DNA of 64,000 nt from assembly GCF_900496995.4 (NCBI RefSeq), contig NW_024470328.1, positions 248,001 through 312,000 of the forward strand, given 5' to 3'. Position numbers and translations under genes: made by a program. The notes beneath the pieces were generated by a model that had not been told where the DNA came from, searched no databases, and saw only the letters and a program-made list of their open reading frames with translations. Below are positions 11,734 through 21,960 of the stretch, in pieces; position 1 is the first letter of the stretch, and each line of letters opens with the position of its first letter. The DNA comes from Aquila chrysaetos chrysaetos. Taxonomy: Eukaryota; Chordata; Aves; Accipitriformes; Accipitridae.

Positions 11734-12600
11734 ATTCCCCCTTTTTTTTTTTCTGTCAATCAACACAGCCTTACTTGATCCATCAATTAATTCCTAAACA
11801 CATTGCAACATACAAGGCACACAAATTAAAACAAAATAAAAAAAAACCACTACAAGATAAATCAAAACTATCTTAACCCATGATTTAAGAGCAGCTCTAT
11901 TTTGTAAGGTTGTGTCTCTAATACTATCTACATCTAACAGTAAATCACATAATACTACACCAATCTGTATGCAGGGATCCCAGAATTTGTGATTCCTGGG
12001 GTGGTAATGAGGGTGAATGCCCGATCCGTGGAAACCAGGCATTCCCATTCATTGAGTCCATGATCTGCTGCACAGGGGTCTCCATCAATAAGTTCTTAAA
12101 CTTCGTTGATGCCAGTGGAACCCCCTATTAAACCTGTGAAAAAAGGGATTGTTTAGTGTTGCTGTACCGAGGCATAAGCAATCTTGTCTGGTCACATCAG
12201 CCAGGGTCATCCAGATGTTTTCTTTGGCTTGCGGCAGTATCCATGACTACGTCCATCTGAAGACTGTGAGGAAGATGGACCATCCATACATTCTTGTGCC
12301 GTCTTGCTCCGCGAACTCAGCCCAGCAATCGGTAGGTGCCAGCTTTACGTGGGCGTCCCCACAGAGGCAACGATGGCCTTGTCGTACACCAGCCCGATGC
12401 TCTTCGGAAAGTCCCGGTATTTATACATTTGCAGAGGAACGGATTTCAGCACACATGGCCAGCAGGTGCCAAAATCCGCCTCGGTTGCAACATGGGGAGC
12501 CTATGACGCATGCGCTTGCTGGCCAGGCACGCTGCATGAGTCATAGCCATCCTGTCTAATTGGTTCATGGGCTTTGTGATGCAGTTGCAATGCACAGAGA
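11734..12600 (-). other. ERV-2 3' non-coding segment and polypurine tract
   Basis: This lies between the env remains and the 3' LTR. On the plus strand a C5T10 run at 11,736-11,760 is the complement of the polypurine tract next to the LTR. The part 12,280-12,600 is highly similar, in inverse orientation, to 36,130-36,470 of ERV-1 (shared 'gggctgagttcgcgga' and 'ggcacctaccgattgctggg'). Open frames here have no domain and are not taken as genes. Confidence 0.7.
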
Positions 12601-13490
12601 ATCTTGACCTGTTATGTTGGCCAAGGTGACCTACAAGATCTGTGAACACAATTAATTAAACACAGTAAAAGCAACATTATACCTAATAAAATACACAAGA
12701 ATAAAAGAAACCCCGATTTTTAACGAAGATACAAACCAACTCCTAAGTCCCCATCCCGCAGCTAAATGCTCTAAGCCGAAATGACAGTTTTCTTAATTGC
12801 GTTAAAGCTCTTGCAGCCCCTTCTTGCCTCTGCAGTTCTGTTATCTTGTTTATTAATTGCTCCACTGTCCAAGTTCCTCACGTCTGTTGTTTTTCTGGTG
12901 GTTCAAAGTCCTTTCATACTGCAGCTGTCACGTACTCCAGCCCACTCATGCTAACTACGGCCTACTTATGCTAACTCTAAATAATCAGGCTCAAAGAAAT
13001 GTTCCCCATTTTCCATGAAATCTCCCACAATTCTCCCTGTTTGTTTTTTGTGCAAGCCAAGTTACATGAAATGCTTTTGCAATCATACGTTCGACTATTT
13101 TTATGATACATGGTACAATCATTACAACTGCTAATATTACAATTAACTAAGCCATGCATAAGCAAATCTTTCAACCATCCCGTAATTCCCAAACTTGCTA
13201 GCCATCCACTTAAAACTGTGTCAGTTATCGTGAGCCTTTTACTGTGAATCATATTCATATCGGGTGTTAGTAACATAAGTTGTCCGAGGCTACATGGCCT
13301 CCCGTTAAGTTTTGATGGAATTCCTCTCCCACACTATCTCCACAAATTAAAAACATCCCCGCAGGTAAAGCAGCTGGAATAGAAAAAAGAGTGTGATATT
13401 CTGGAATAGATATAGTTACACCAAGCTGTAGCATTTCTCTATACAGGCAAAATAGCATTTATATTCTGACCCTTTCAAGTGGTGTTATAG
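12600..13490 (-). pseudogene. env: ERV-2 env remnant
   Basis: The minus strand reads through broken envelope sequence. One frame (13,267-13,458) holds a surface-unit-like stretch ending NLTGGHVASDNLCY. Another (12,977-13,276) has several cysteines (CNISSCNDC) and potential N-glycosylation sites. Towards 12,640-12,890 lies the transmembrane subunit end: a charged helical stretch (ITELQRQEGAARAL) and a hydrophobic anchor (LLFLCILLGIMLLLLC). Stops and frame changes separate these pieces. The assignment relies on the order before the polypurine tract and 3' LTR and on the hydrophobic anchor. It is clearly inactive. Confidence 0.65.
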
Positions 13491-13496
13491 GTGTTA

Positions 13497-14440
13497 TTAA
13501 ACATCACACAGGGATTCATGATGACTGATCTTAACAACTCTAACTCTTGAGGTTCTTGCATTACTTGAGGCAGGTGTGCATACAACAGGAAAAGTAAACA
13601 TGGTATCTCCTTGCTGTAGAGCTTTTTCTCGACAGCATTGCATCAAACTATGTGTATTTTTTCCCAAATTGTTAAGTGAACCGTCATGGATTAGACAGAG
13701 GCACAGAGTTAGAGGGATTAGCAGGAGAAGGAGATACAGGCAGTGCAGCAAAGCCAGGTTCCGTTGTAAGTTCTGCAAACCCTGGAGAGGGAGTACCAGG
13801 CGATTGGGGTGGGGGGGTGGGGGCCGGCGGTGGCACGGCAGCGGTCCCGGCCGCGCAGAGGCCGCGGGAAGCGGCGGCGGGACGGCCGCGGCAGGTGGCA
13901 GTGGAGGTAATGAGGGATATAAATGCGGCTCTTTTTCAGAGTCCACCCTGCCTGATGCAAAAGAATTATTATCGGAATCAGAATCCTGCTCGTTAGCGGC
14001 CTGCTTACAGACTGCCTCCTCAAAAGCAGTATCAGGTTGTACTGATATGATTTTCTCTGCTGGCTGTAAATGCGCCAGCGCAGTATAAATAAATTTCCAT
14101 GTCAACAACAAGGTTTTAGCAAGAATTCGAGAGTCATGTGGAGTTAAGGTTGACCCAGAAAATATATGGAACAAAACTGCCTGCGTAAAAGGAGATTTTA
14201 AACCATAATGAGCAATTGCAACTTTTGCTTCTTTTATGATTTTCCAATCAAATGGAACCCATTGATTAGGTCCACCCCCAGCCCCAGCAATAACCAGAAA
14301 CGCTGTGGGAGCTGCTATGATTTCTCCCTCAGTTAAGGCATCGCGAATAATTCCCCACGCAGGTAAAAGGGGTGCATCAAAGGATATGGCTGGCAGTTTT
14401 TTCTCACTTCACAGCAGCCTCCAGCTGTGCCAGCTTTTTT
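13497..14440 (-). pseudogene. gag: ERV-2 gag remnant with GC-rich proline linker
   Basis: Between 14,170 and 14,440 the minus strand encodes a capsid-like stretch with the motifs FDWKIIKEAKVAI and YGLKSPFTQAVL, resembling the N-terminal capsid domain of betaretrovirus-like Gag. An open frame of 225 codons follows (13,497-14,174). It contains matrix-end-like residues, an acidic stretch (NEQDSDSDNN) and a very proline-rich segment encoded by a CpG-dense tract at 13,800-13,910. The order (capsid-like before matrix-like) is not the normal Gag order, so rearrangement is likely. No nucleocapsid zinc knuckle, protease or polymerase follows; env begins near 13,490. Exact domain limits are uncertain. 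Confidence 0.6.
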
Positions 14441-14581
14441 TTTTTTTTTGCCAGTCAGTAATAGTACTGACTGCAACTACTGCGAAGTGAGCTCCTGCCC
14501 CTCTTCATGCTCTTGAGGCGACCCGGGCGTAACGGAGGCAACAGAGGGTATATGCTAGGTATAATTTGTTCATGTTGAACG

Positions 14582-14682
14582 TTTGTTCATTTTTCTTTTT
14601 TTGTCTTCTTGTTTATTCTGTTCAAGGCCTTCTAAAGGCGTCTGGAATGGTCTTGCAACCATTAGCCAAATATGTTCCCACA
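14582..14682 (-). repeat. ERV-2 5' LTR, truncated to the start of U3
   Basis: Only about 100 bp remain, matching the U3 start of the 3' LTR (shared 'ggccttctaaagg' and 'ttattctgttcaaggcc'). Similarity stops near 14,590. The rest of U3, R, U5, the primer site and the start of gag are deleted. Confidence 0.85.
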
Positions 14683-14688
14683 CTCAGA

Positions 14689-16270
14689 GCTCAAGGCATT
14701 TTCAGAATAGCCCTGATAATTGCACTGTAAGAAATGACTATCAAGGAGAAGGGAAGGACTGCGAATACCAGGATGGTGGTGTGCAGTGTCACTTGGTTCC
14801 AGGAAGTGTCTGCAGAGACCAGTTCCAGCAGAGGGGGTGTCAGAGAAGAAGTGATGAAGGTCAGGGGATGCCCAGAAGGGCAAAGGGAATACCTGATAGG
14901 TCTGCCCTACTGGTATTGGTATGACAGCCACCCGTGACCTCACTACCAGTGTGACGCAGAACCCCCCATTCATGAGGAGGCTATAGTGCAGGGGATCACA
15001 GACAGCAGATGCTAGAGAGGGGGCTCAGCCTCCCCATCAGCCCCAGGTCTGGAGGCTGGCAATGGCCTGAGCAGTTGGTTCAGTCACTCTTGGTGTTTCT
15101 TGCTCTCCTGTCCAGGACAGCCCCCAAGAAGCCTGCGCCCAGTCCTGTCCCTCCACTCCTCCCCGCCATTCCTCTGTGACATAGGAGCTGTCCCAAGCTG
15201 ATGCACAGAAAAAACTGATTGTCCTTCTCATATCTTGTTTCTCACAGGCACATGGAGTCCTGCTCTTCTCCAGAGACATCCCTGCTCTCCAAAGAGCCTT
15301 TTCACAGGTTAACATGTCCGTGCTGTCCCAGCTGGCTGTTCCTGGTTCCCTTCCCGTGGTCCCTGCAGCACCCCGAGCTGGAGGTGCTGCTCTGCAGAGA
15401 AGGGGGCTGTTGTGCCCTGGGACCACAGGGTGACCCCAAACTTGCTGTGCTGGCCGGATGACTTCTCCTGAGCCCCTTTCCATCTTCCGCTTCCTGATGG
15501 GTCTGTGGCCATAGGAGGTGCTTGGTACGACCATGGGACATTTGTAATGTACAAGAGGCATTTGGGCATTGCACTAGATCTGGCATCTCGTGTTAGGCGG
15601 CTAAGCCAAACATCTCTTCTCAGGACAGACTCGTTGCCAGAAAGACACAGCTGTGAGGGTAGCTCACCTGGCAATTCACTCGGCATCTCTTTTGATACAT
15701 TTGGTGCTTTTCTATGCACACTTCCTGCACAGATGATCATAAAAAGACAACCATTTCCTAAGAGATGGTCATAAAGACCTTCTTATGGCCAAGAAAGCTC
15801 ACCATGAGCTCTGGAGGGAGCAAGCAGGATTGTAATAATCACCAGGAAGGGCTCTTCTGAAGAGCAAATGGCCCTGAGCAGCAGTGATTGGCCACGTGTA
15901 GGCCTGGGAGAGAGGGTCAGGGTTGTCAGTGAGAAACAAGATTATGGCTTTAGCAAATCCCTACAACCATGTTTGAGCCCAGAAATGGAAAGCAGTGGAT
16001 ATCTGCAGGCAGAGGCGGAGGAAGAGGATTGTCCTGAGAATAGAGCAGGAAGGAATGTCCCTCCTGTGCCAATCACAGATGATACAGACGTTTCTACCTT
16101 GTGTGCATGCCTCAGCCTGGCAGATGGGGAACGCCTGCTGCTGGGGGTGGCTGTGCTCTGTCATCAACATGAGCTCACCTTGCTGACCAGCACCCTTGGA
16201 TGCAACCCCTCCAGTCCCATGGACTGGTAAGGGTGTAGTTTGCTCAAGTAACCCCTGGGTTGATCCCCAT
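14689..16270. repeat. Upstream flank of receptor unit A
   Basis: 15,600-16,200 is similar in inverse orientation to 37,520-38,230 and in the same orientation to 50,420-50,760 (shared 'gattggccacgtgtaggcc'-like text). This is part of the duplicated receptor unit. Overlapping open frames (up to 174 codons) carry no known domain. Confidence 0.55.
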
Positions 16271-16560
16271 CCACCATTGATTGTTCCTTTCCAGAGTCCT
16301 GCCTCAAATCTCAAAGGCCTGGGAGACCTTGTCAGCAGTACCTGAGGCAAAGAGGTCATTGACTATCTCAGATCTATCTACACCTACTCCTACTAAATTC
16401 AGCACTGGTCCCACATGCTCTCTTTCTTCTTTAACTGTTCCTGATGTAGCAACAGCTTGTCTTGGTTCCTGTTGCATTCCCTTCTCAGTTTCACTTGGGT
16501 TCTTATAAGGATCATTGTTGTGCTTGGAAGATGCTGTCCTTGAAGACAAAATGAAGCTGC
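16271..16560 (-). mobile_element. Old CR1 ORF2 remnant, minus strand
   Basis: A minus-strand frame contains EREHVGPVLNLVGVG and EIVNDLFASG, matching the CR1 ORF2 linker between endonuclease and reverse transcriptase. The related block at 54,920-55,280 carries the same insertion, so it predates duplication of the receptor unit. Confidence 0.65.
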
Positions 16561-16742
16561 AGACCAGACGCAGAATGAAAGTTCCTCCTGAGGAAGGAAA
16601 AAGGGTGAGTGTGTGAGAGGGGGAGGGTCTATGAGACATATCTTTGGTTTTATTCAGAGATGTTTCTGGTAACTTGTCACTACCTTTTCTTCCTTGGACA
16701 GTCCCCCATGTCCAGAGGAAACATTTGCCCAACAGCAGTTCC

Positions 16743-17708
16743 ATGATTGTGTTCCTCCTCCTGGAATTTGCAGACACACGGGAGCTGCAGCTCTTGCACT
16801 TCTGGCTCTTCCTGGGCATCTACCTGGCTGCCCTCCTGGGAAGCGGCCTCATCACTGCTGTAGCCTGCGACCACTGCCTCCACACTCCCATGTACTTCTT
16901 CCTCCTCAACTTATCCCTTCTTGACCTGGGCACCATCTCCACCACTGTCCCTAAATCCATGGCCAATTCCCTGTGGAACACCAGGGCCATTTCCCACCCA
17001 GGATGTGCTGCTCAGGTCTTTCTGTTAGTCTTTTTGATGTCAGCAGAACTGTATCTCCTCATTGTCATGGCCTATGACCGCTACGTTGCCATCTGCAAAC
17101 CCCTGCACTATGGGACCCTCCTGGGCAGCAGAGCTTGTGTCCACATGGCAGCAGCTGCCTGGAGCAGTGGGTTTCTCCATGCTGCGCTGCACACTGCCAA
17201 CACATTTTCACTACCCCTCTGCAAGGGCAATGCTGTGGACCAGTTCTTCTGTGAAATCCCCCAGATCCTCAAGCTCTCCTGCTCAGATGCCTACCTCAGG
17301 GAAGTTGGGGTACTTGTGTTTAGTGCCTGTTTAGCATTTGGGTGTTTTGTTTTCATTGTGCTGTCCTATGTTCAGATCTTCAGGGCTGTGCTGAAGATCC
17401 CCTCTGAGCAGGGATGGCACAAAGCCTTTTCCATGTGCCTCCCTCACCTGGCCGTGGTCTCCTTGTTTATCAGCACTGGCATGATTGCCTACCTGAACCC
17501 CCCCTCCATCTCGTCCCCATCCCTGGACCTGGTGCTGGCAGTTCTGTACTCAGTGGTGCCTCCAGCTGTGAACCATCTCATCTACAGCATGAGGAATAAG
17601 GACCTCAGGGATGGCATTAGGAAACTGATTACATGGGCTTCTATTTTGCACCAAGAAGCATCCCATCTCTCCACAAATGACTGCCAGGGTATTCCACACC
17701 AGTCCTGA
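16743..17708 (+). CDS. OR14-like olfactory receptor A, open but probably decaying
   Basis: This encodes a seven-helix odorant receptor of rhodopsin type, normally in the cilia of olfactory neurons and coupled to G-olf. The hallmarks are PMYFFLLNLSLLDL (TM2), MAYDRYVAICKPLHY (end of TM3), KAFSMCLPHL (TM6) and LIYSMRN (TM7). The frame is open for about 322 codons, but several features suggest loss of function. The position of the ancestral ATG, judged from the two other copies, is TTG at 16,725, so only an ATG about six codons inside is available. The near-invariant TM1 Asn is Ser (LLGSGLI) with one codon missing after it. The TM7 NPLIY motif reads NHLIY. The C-terminus carries about 20 extra residues. 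A splice acceptor (ttccttggacag, AG at 16,700-16,701) precedes it as in its paralogs. It could still be translated from an upstream exon start. Confidence 0.75.
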   Translation: MIVFLLLEFADTRELQLLHFWLFLGIYLAALLGSGLITAVACDHCLHTPMYFFLLNLSLLDLGTISTTVPKSMANSLWNTRAISHPGCAAQVFLLVFLMSAELYLLIVMAYDRYVAICKPLHYGTLLGSRACVHMAAAAWSSGFLHAALHTANTFSLPLCKGNAVDQFFCEIPQILKLSCSDAYLREVGVLVFSACLAFGCFVFIVLSYVQIFRAVLKIPSEQGWHKAFSMCLPHLAVVSLFISTGMIAYLNPPSISSPSLDLVLAVLYSVVPPAVNHLIYSMRNKDLRDGIRKLITWASILHQEASHLSTNDCQGIPHQS

Positions 17709-20700
17709 CCTTTTTTTGTTGTTGTCATTGTTATTGTAATTGTTATTCTTAATTCATAATATTCCTACAGTAATTTTTGGATTCCTCTTGTTTCTACAGA
17801 GGTACGAATCCCCTTTCTCTTACCTGGAGCCTCTCTAAAGGTGTCTAATGCTTGTTGAGAGCTGAACACATTACAACATCTGTGTAATAAAATGAGATCT
17901 CTTCTGTGCTGCGCATGAACACTGGGCTTGTCTTCCAATGCCAGAGTCAGGAGTTGCTCAGGGTTCTGCATGAGTGCAGGAGCAAAAGCCTCTCAGTCAC
18001 CTTGTGACCATGTAGAGATCAAGGACTGGATTTAGTACTCACCCATCAGTGTCTAGTGACAGTGGAGGCCATGGCTGGTCACTGAGTGACATACCCAAGG
18101 CTGTCACGTGTCAGACGGCGCAGACAACATCATTCTCAAGGGGAAACTGGAGCTGCCTGGAGATCCCCCACACTCTCCAGGGATATACTTTGCCAGAGGT
18201 GGGCAGTGAATGTGAGAGAGCACCCAAGGTGGAGTCACCGAAGGTAAAGTGCCAAATTGGTGTATCCACAGGGAAACAAGGACTCTGCAATCCCAGAGGA
18301 GGCAGCAGGGACCCTGCAGCACAGGTGAAGGAGTCTGGAGAGTGATCAGTGTCACCCCCATTCAGTGGAGGCCCACTCATCTCTAGTGTTGATGCAGAGG
18401 AAGGCTGGGGGTCACTCAGAATTGCTCTGTCAGGGCTTGCAGGCACTCGTACATGTCTCGGACCACCCCGGCACTGCAAATGCAGCAGGCCACACAAAAG
18501 TGTGAGTAACTAACTGCCACCCTCCATCCCCATTGACTAGAGAAGGAGCTCAGACCAGGTACTCGCATGCAGGAGCTTCTTTTGTGCACATCTGCAGGGC
18601 AGCAAGAGGGTGGGTCTGGGGTGTGCATGGGGGAGCTGAATACCCATCCCCTGCGAGGGTTTCTAACCAGAGGCTGGATATCTGCGCTGGCTCAGCGGAG
18701 TCACTGCCCTACAGAAGGGGAAATGGACCTCTTGCTGTCACTGCCTAGGGACAGAAATGGGGGTTAACAGAGGGGGAAATCTCCATCTCTTTTAGACAAC
18801 TGTTCTCTGTGAAATCATGCTCTGAGAGTTAGCTGCCCTCCACTCATTGGAGAGGGACTTCAAGGACGCAGTGAGAAAATTGCTTTCAGAGCCATTTTTC
18901 ATCTCGAATGCCTTGCCCAACCCTATGCAGTCATGGAACCCATGGTATCTAAGGGCAGGTCTGCAATCTGCTTGGTTTTTCTTGTTGCTGTCTCTGTCAT
19001 GCTTACAATCCTACAGAAATGTTTGTATTCATCCCAGCTTTGCTAATGGTGAAACCTACTGTGTCTGACCTAGAAGCATTCTGTAAATGTTTACGACATT
19101 ATCACAGCTGGTTCCCCAATGCTATATCTTTAAAAAGTGGCGTATTACCAACACAGAGACCTTCAGTGCAGGTCTGAAGACCAGGCTATAACTCAAAAGA
19201 GCATGAAAGGCCATTGTCATTCAGCTGCACCCTAAAAGATCCTCTGGCTTTCGTTAGGTTCCCCACTGACCTGGAGGATGAGCTCAGCACCCTAGTGTGA
19301 TCTGTTGGGGACCCACACCTGCATCCAGGGCTCAGGTGTCAGTGCCTAGTGCAAACAGAGTTGGAGAGTTGTCTCATGCTTACCTGCCTTGGGCTGCCAC
19401 ACGTGCTATGGGCTAATGGCCAACACTCATCCTTTCTGGAGGTGAATCAGGAGAGCTCAGGGGATCTGAAGGGACAGCGTGTGCCCAGGAGTGAGTGGGG
19501 AGCTTCACAAAATGAGGGACCACCCAAGGCGTAGTCATAAAAAGGGAATACACTAGATCCAAGTGTGAAAAGGTAACGGAGGGCTCTGGAGTCCCAGGAG
19601 AGGCAGCAGGGACCCAGCAGGCACAGGGAGGGAGGTCAGAGAGCGATTCATGCACCCTCAGTAAAAAAACCTTGGCCTGGATCTAGTGTAGCACCCAAAC
19701 ACCTCTCGTGCTTCTGGATTAAATAAGAAAGAGAAATCCATTTCTGCACATGCCAGTTCAGGGCTGGCTGCTCTATGGCTGGAGCAGCAGGAGCTGATGG
19801 AGGGGTTCCAGGGTCCCCAGGATCAGGGCTTTTGCACTGTCCTGGGGAGCGGGGCTGGTAGTGGGAATGGGGGGAAGGCAAAGGCTGTCTTGGTGAGGAC
19901 TTTCCTGGAAACAAGGGAGTCATTGGCCTCCATTTCCTCATGCCATTGCTGTCCTTCAGTTTGGGGCTGACAGGAGGGCTGACATGCCCTCCCTGATGCC
20001 CCTCCTCGCCATCTTCCTGGGACTGCTGTTCCCTTCAAAGGAGCTCGGGCTTTACTGGGAGATCCCAGAGCTCTGCAGCTCCCTGTGGCAGGTACCAGGG
20101 AGAGCTGGGAATAGGGCTGAGCTTGTCTGAAAACTGGAGACGAGCATCGAGCTCTTCAGTATGACTGGGGAGTGTGGGCTAACAGCATGGTACTCATGGT
20201 GCAGAGCCAGCACTTGCTGGAGAGAAACCAAGTGTGGAAGGTGCAGAAGAAAAGCTCGGTCTGATCCCTTGCTCCCTGGACAAGCTGGGAGAAGCTGCTG
20301 CGGAACACTCGTCACAGGGCAGCCCCTCGCATCACTCGTCTCCAGTGCTGGTTGGTCGCACTAGCTGTGGGGTGGTACATGGCCAGCTCCATCCTCCGGC
20401 ACGTCTCCATATCCTGACTAAGGAAAAAAGGCCAGCCCAGCATGGCTTGTTTTCTGGACCAGACCCCAAAAAGTCCCAGAAGATGTCTGTGTCCCATGCC
20501 CATGTGAGACACAGCTGGGGTCGGCAGGGACTGGGTGCTCAGGTCCCACAGTTTCTGCTAGGAGGCTTGGGAAACTGGGAAGCCTCAGGCAGAGGAAAAA
20601 GGTGCTGAATACCTCAGGTCTGTACATGCCCTTGGTTACAAGGTCCCCTGCCCCACTGAGCAGCAGGTACACATTTTCCTTAGCTCCTATCATAGCTTTT
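17709..20700. repeat. Downstream flank of receptor unit A
   Basis: 17,990-18,340 and 19,300-19,650 resemble each other and 29,230-29,720 in inverse orientation. 18,530-18,700 resembles 56,030-56,180. These are non-coding parts of the duplicated receptor unit. The remaining open frames overlap on both strands and have no recognisable domain. Confidence 0.5.
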
Positions 20701-21229
20701 GCTATGGATTTACTTAGAGAAGCTGTTCTAGTTACCCACCCCTTGCTGGTTCCAGATCCAGCTAAGCTCTAACTAGAGATGCCCTGACTCTACCCCTGCA
20801 TGCACAGACACAGTCTCTGCGTTCCCCCTGGGCAGCCTGACCCTCTTTCACTTGCCTGTGCACATCCACCCAGCAGCCTGTCCTCTCTCAGAAGCTGTGG
20901 ATGAAGCCCCACAGATTTGTATGGGTCAAGTTCTCTCCTCGATCCTTGTGCACTGTTGGGATTTCCTCTCCTCCTTGTACAAATTTTGAAGAATTTAAAT
21001 GTATTTCATAAGAGGAGACAGTCAGACATGAAACTGAGAAGAAAACTACCTTGTCCAAAAAGCTGGAGCTTCCAGGAAGCTGCCAGTTTTAAGGAAATTT
21101 TTCAGGAACGGCCACCGGCTCAGTCTTGAGGCACAGTTACTGTCTGCTGTACTGACCGAGCTTTGCTGGAGACCCTTTCAGGCGTAGGGGGCTGGAGGCA
21201 AGGAATTTTTTCCTTTTCCCATCTCCTCC
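20701..21229. other. Unassigned intergenic DNA
   Basis: No gene or repeat is recognised. Confidence 0.4.
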
Positions 21230-21479
21230 AGTCAGTTCACGGTGGTGCATGGAGGGAGGACAAGAGATTGACACAAGAAAAGTTCACACCAGAGACAAGG
21301 GAAAGTTTTTTCCTCCTGAGGACAGCCAAGCACATGAAGTGGCTGCCCAGAGGAATAATCCCATTTCCATTCCTGGAGGTTTTCAAGTGGTAACTAGGAT
21401 CAAGTGCTGAGCAACCAGCTCTCACCCCAGAGTTGACCCTGCTGAGCTGGAGACCTCCTGAGGTCCTTTCCAACCTGAG
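21230..21479 (+). mobile_element. CR1 LINE 3' fragment cut by an LTR
   Basis: This is CR1 3' text ('gtggctgcccagaggaataa', 'cctcctgaggtcctttccaacc') that stops before its ATTCTATG tail. An LTR starts at the next base. Confidence 0.8.
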
Positions 21480-21960
21480 TGTACTGGTTTTCGCTGGGAC
21501 AGAGTTAAATTTCTTCACAGTAGCTTGTATGGGGCTCTGTTTTGGATTTGTGCTGAAAACAGGGTTGATAGCACACTGATGATGTAGTTATTGCTGCGCA
21601 GCGCTTGCACAGCATTAAGGCTTTTTCTGCTCCTCACACTGCCCTGCCAGCGAGTAGGCTGTGGGTGCAGAAGAAGTTGGGAGGGGACACAGCTGGGACA
21701 GCTGGCCCACTGACCAAAGGGGTATTCGATACCCTATGATGTCATGCTCAGAAATAAAACTGGGGAGGTAGAGGTCGGAAGCAGCTGTCGTTGCTTGGGG
21801 ATTGGCTGGGCATTGATTGGTTGGTGGTGAGCAATTGTCTTCTTCTGCATCACTTGTTTTTCTTAGGTTTTATTTTCCTCTTTCTCTGAGGGTATTTTTG
21901 GTTGTTTTTTCTTTTTTTTCTATTTTTTTTTTAGCAAGCTCATCACTAAGCTTGCCAAGT
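21480..21960 (+). mobile_element. ERVL-type LTR, partial
   Basis: It begins TGTACTGGTTTTCGCTGG and contains the same text as the 4055 LTR ('ggggctctgttttggatttg', 'aagttgggaggggacac', 'atgatgtcatgctcag'). The 3' boundary is blurred in a T-rich stretch near 21,900-21,950. Confidence 0.8.

Larger units (their letters stand above)
11339..14682 (-). mobile_element. ERV-2: internally deleted class II provirus
   Basis: This is a minus-strand provirus of 3344 bp. Its outer edges are TGTAGAG (low side, the LTR 3' end) and CCCACA (high side, the LTR 5' end). Both sides are flanked by a perfect 6-bp direct repeat CTCAGA (11,333-11,338 and 14,683-14,688), the size made by alpha- and betaretrovirus-like integrases. 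Inside, in provirus order, are a truncated 5' LTR, rearranged gag remains with a proline-rich linker, then env remains, a polypurine tract (reverse complement of 11,736-11,760) and a full 3' LTR. Pro and pol are missing altogether. No long intact frame survives, so it is defective. Its env tail and U3 recur inside ERV-1 at 35.9-36.8 kb. Confidence 0.9.

Noticed and set aside
12149-12559. A 136-codon plus-strand frame as a cellular gene
   Set aside because: It lies antisense within the 3' non-coding part of ERV-2 and is shared with ERV-1.
13576-14088. A 170-codon plus-strand frame across the GC-rich tract
   Set aside because: It is antisense to the ERV-2 gag remnant, arginine/glycine-rich by composition, with no domain.
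14520-14560. A possible primer binding site ('ggcgacccgggcgtaac') beside the truncated ERV-2 5' LTR
   Set aside because: It is on the wrong strand for the minus-strand provirus and does not match a tRNA 3' end that I recognise.
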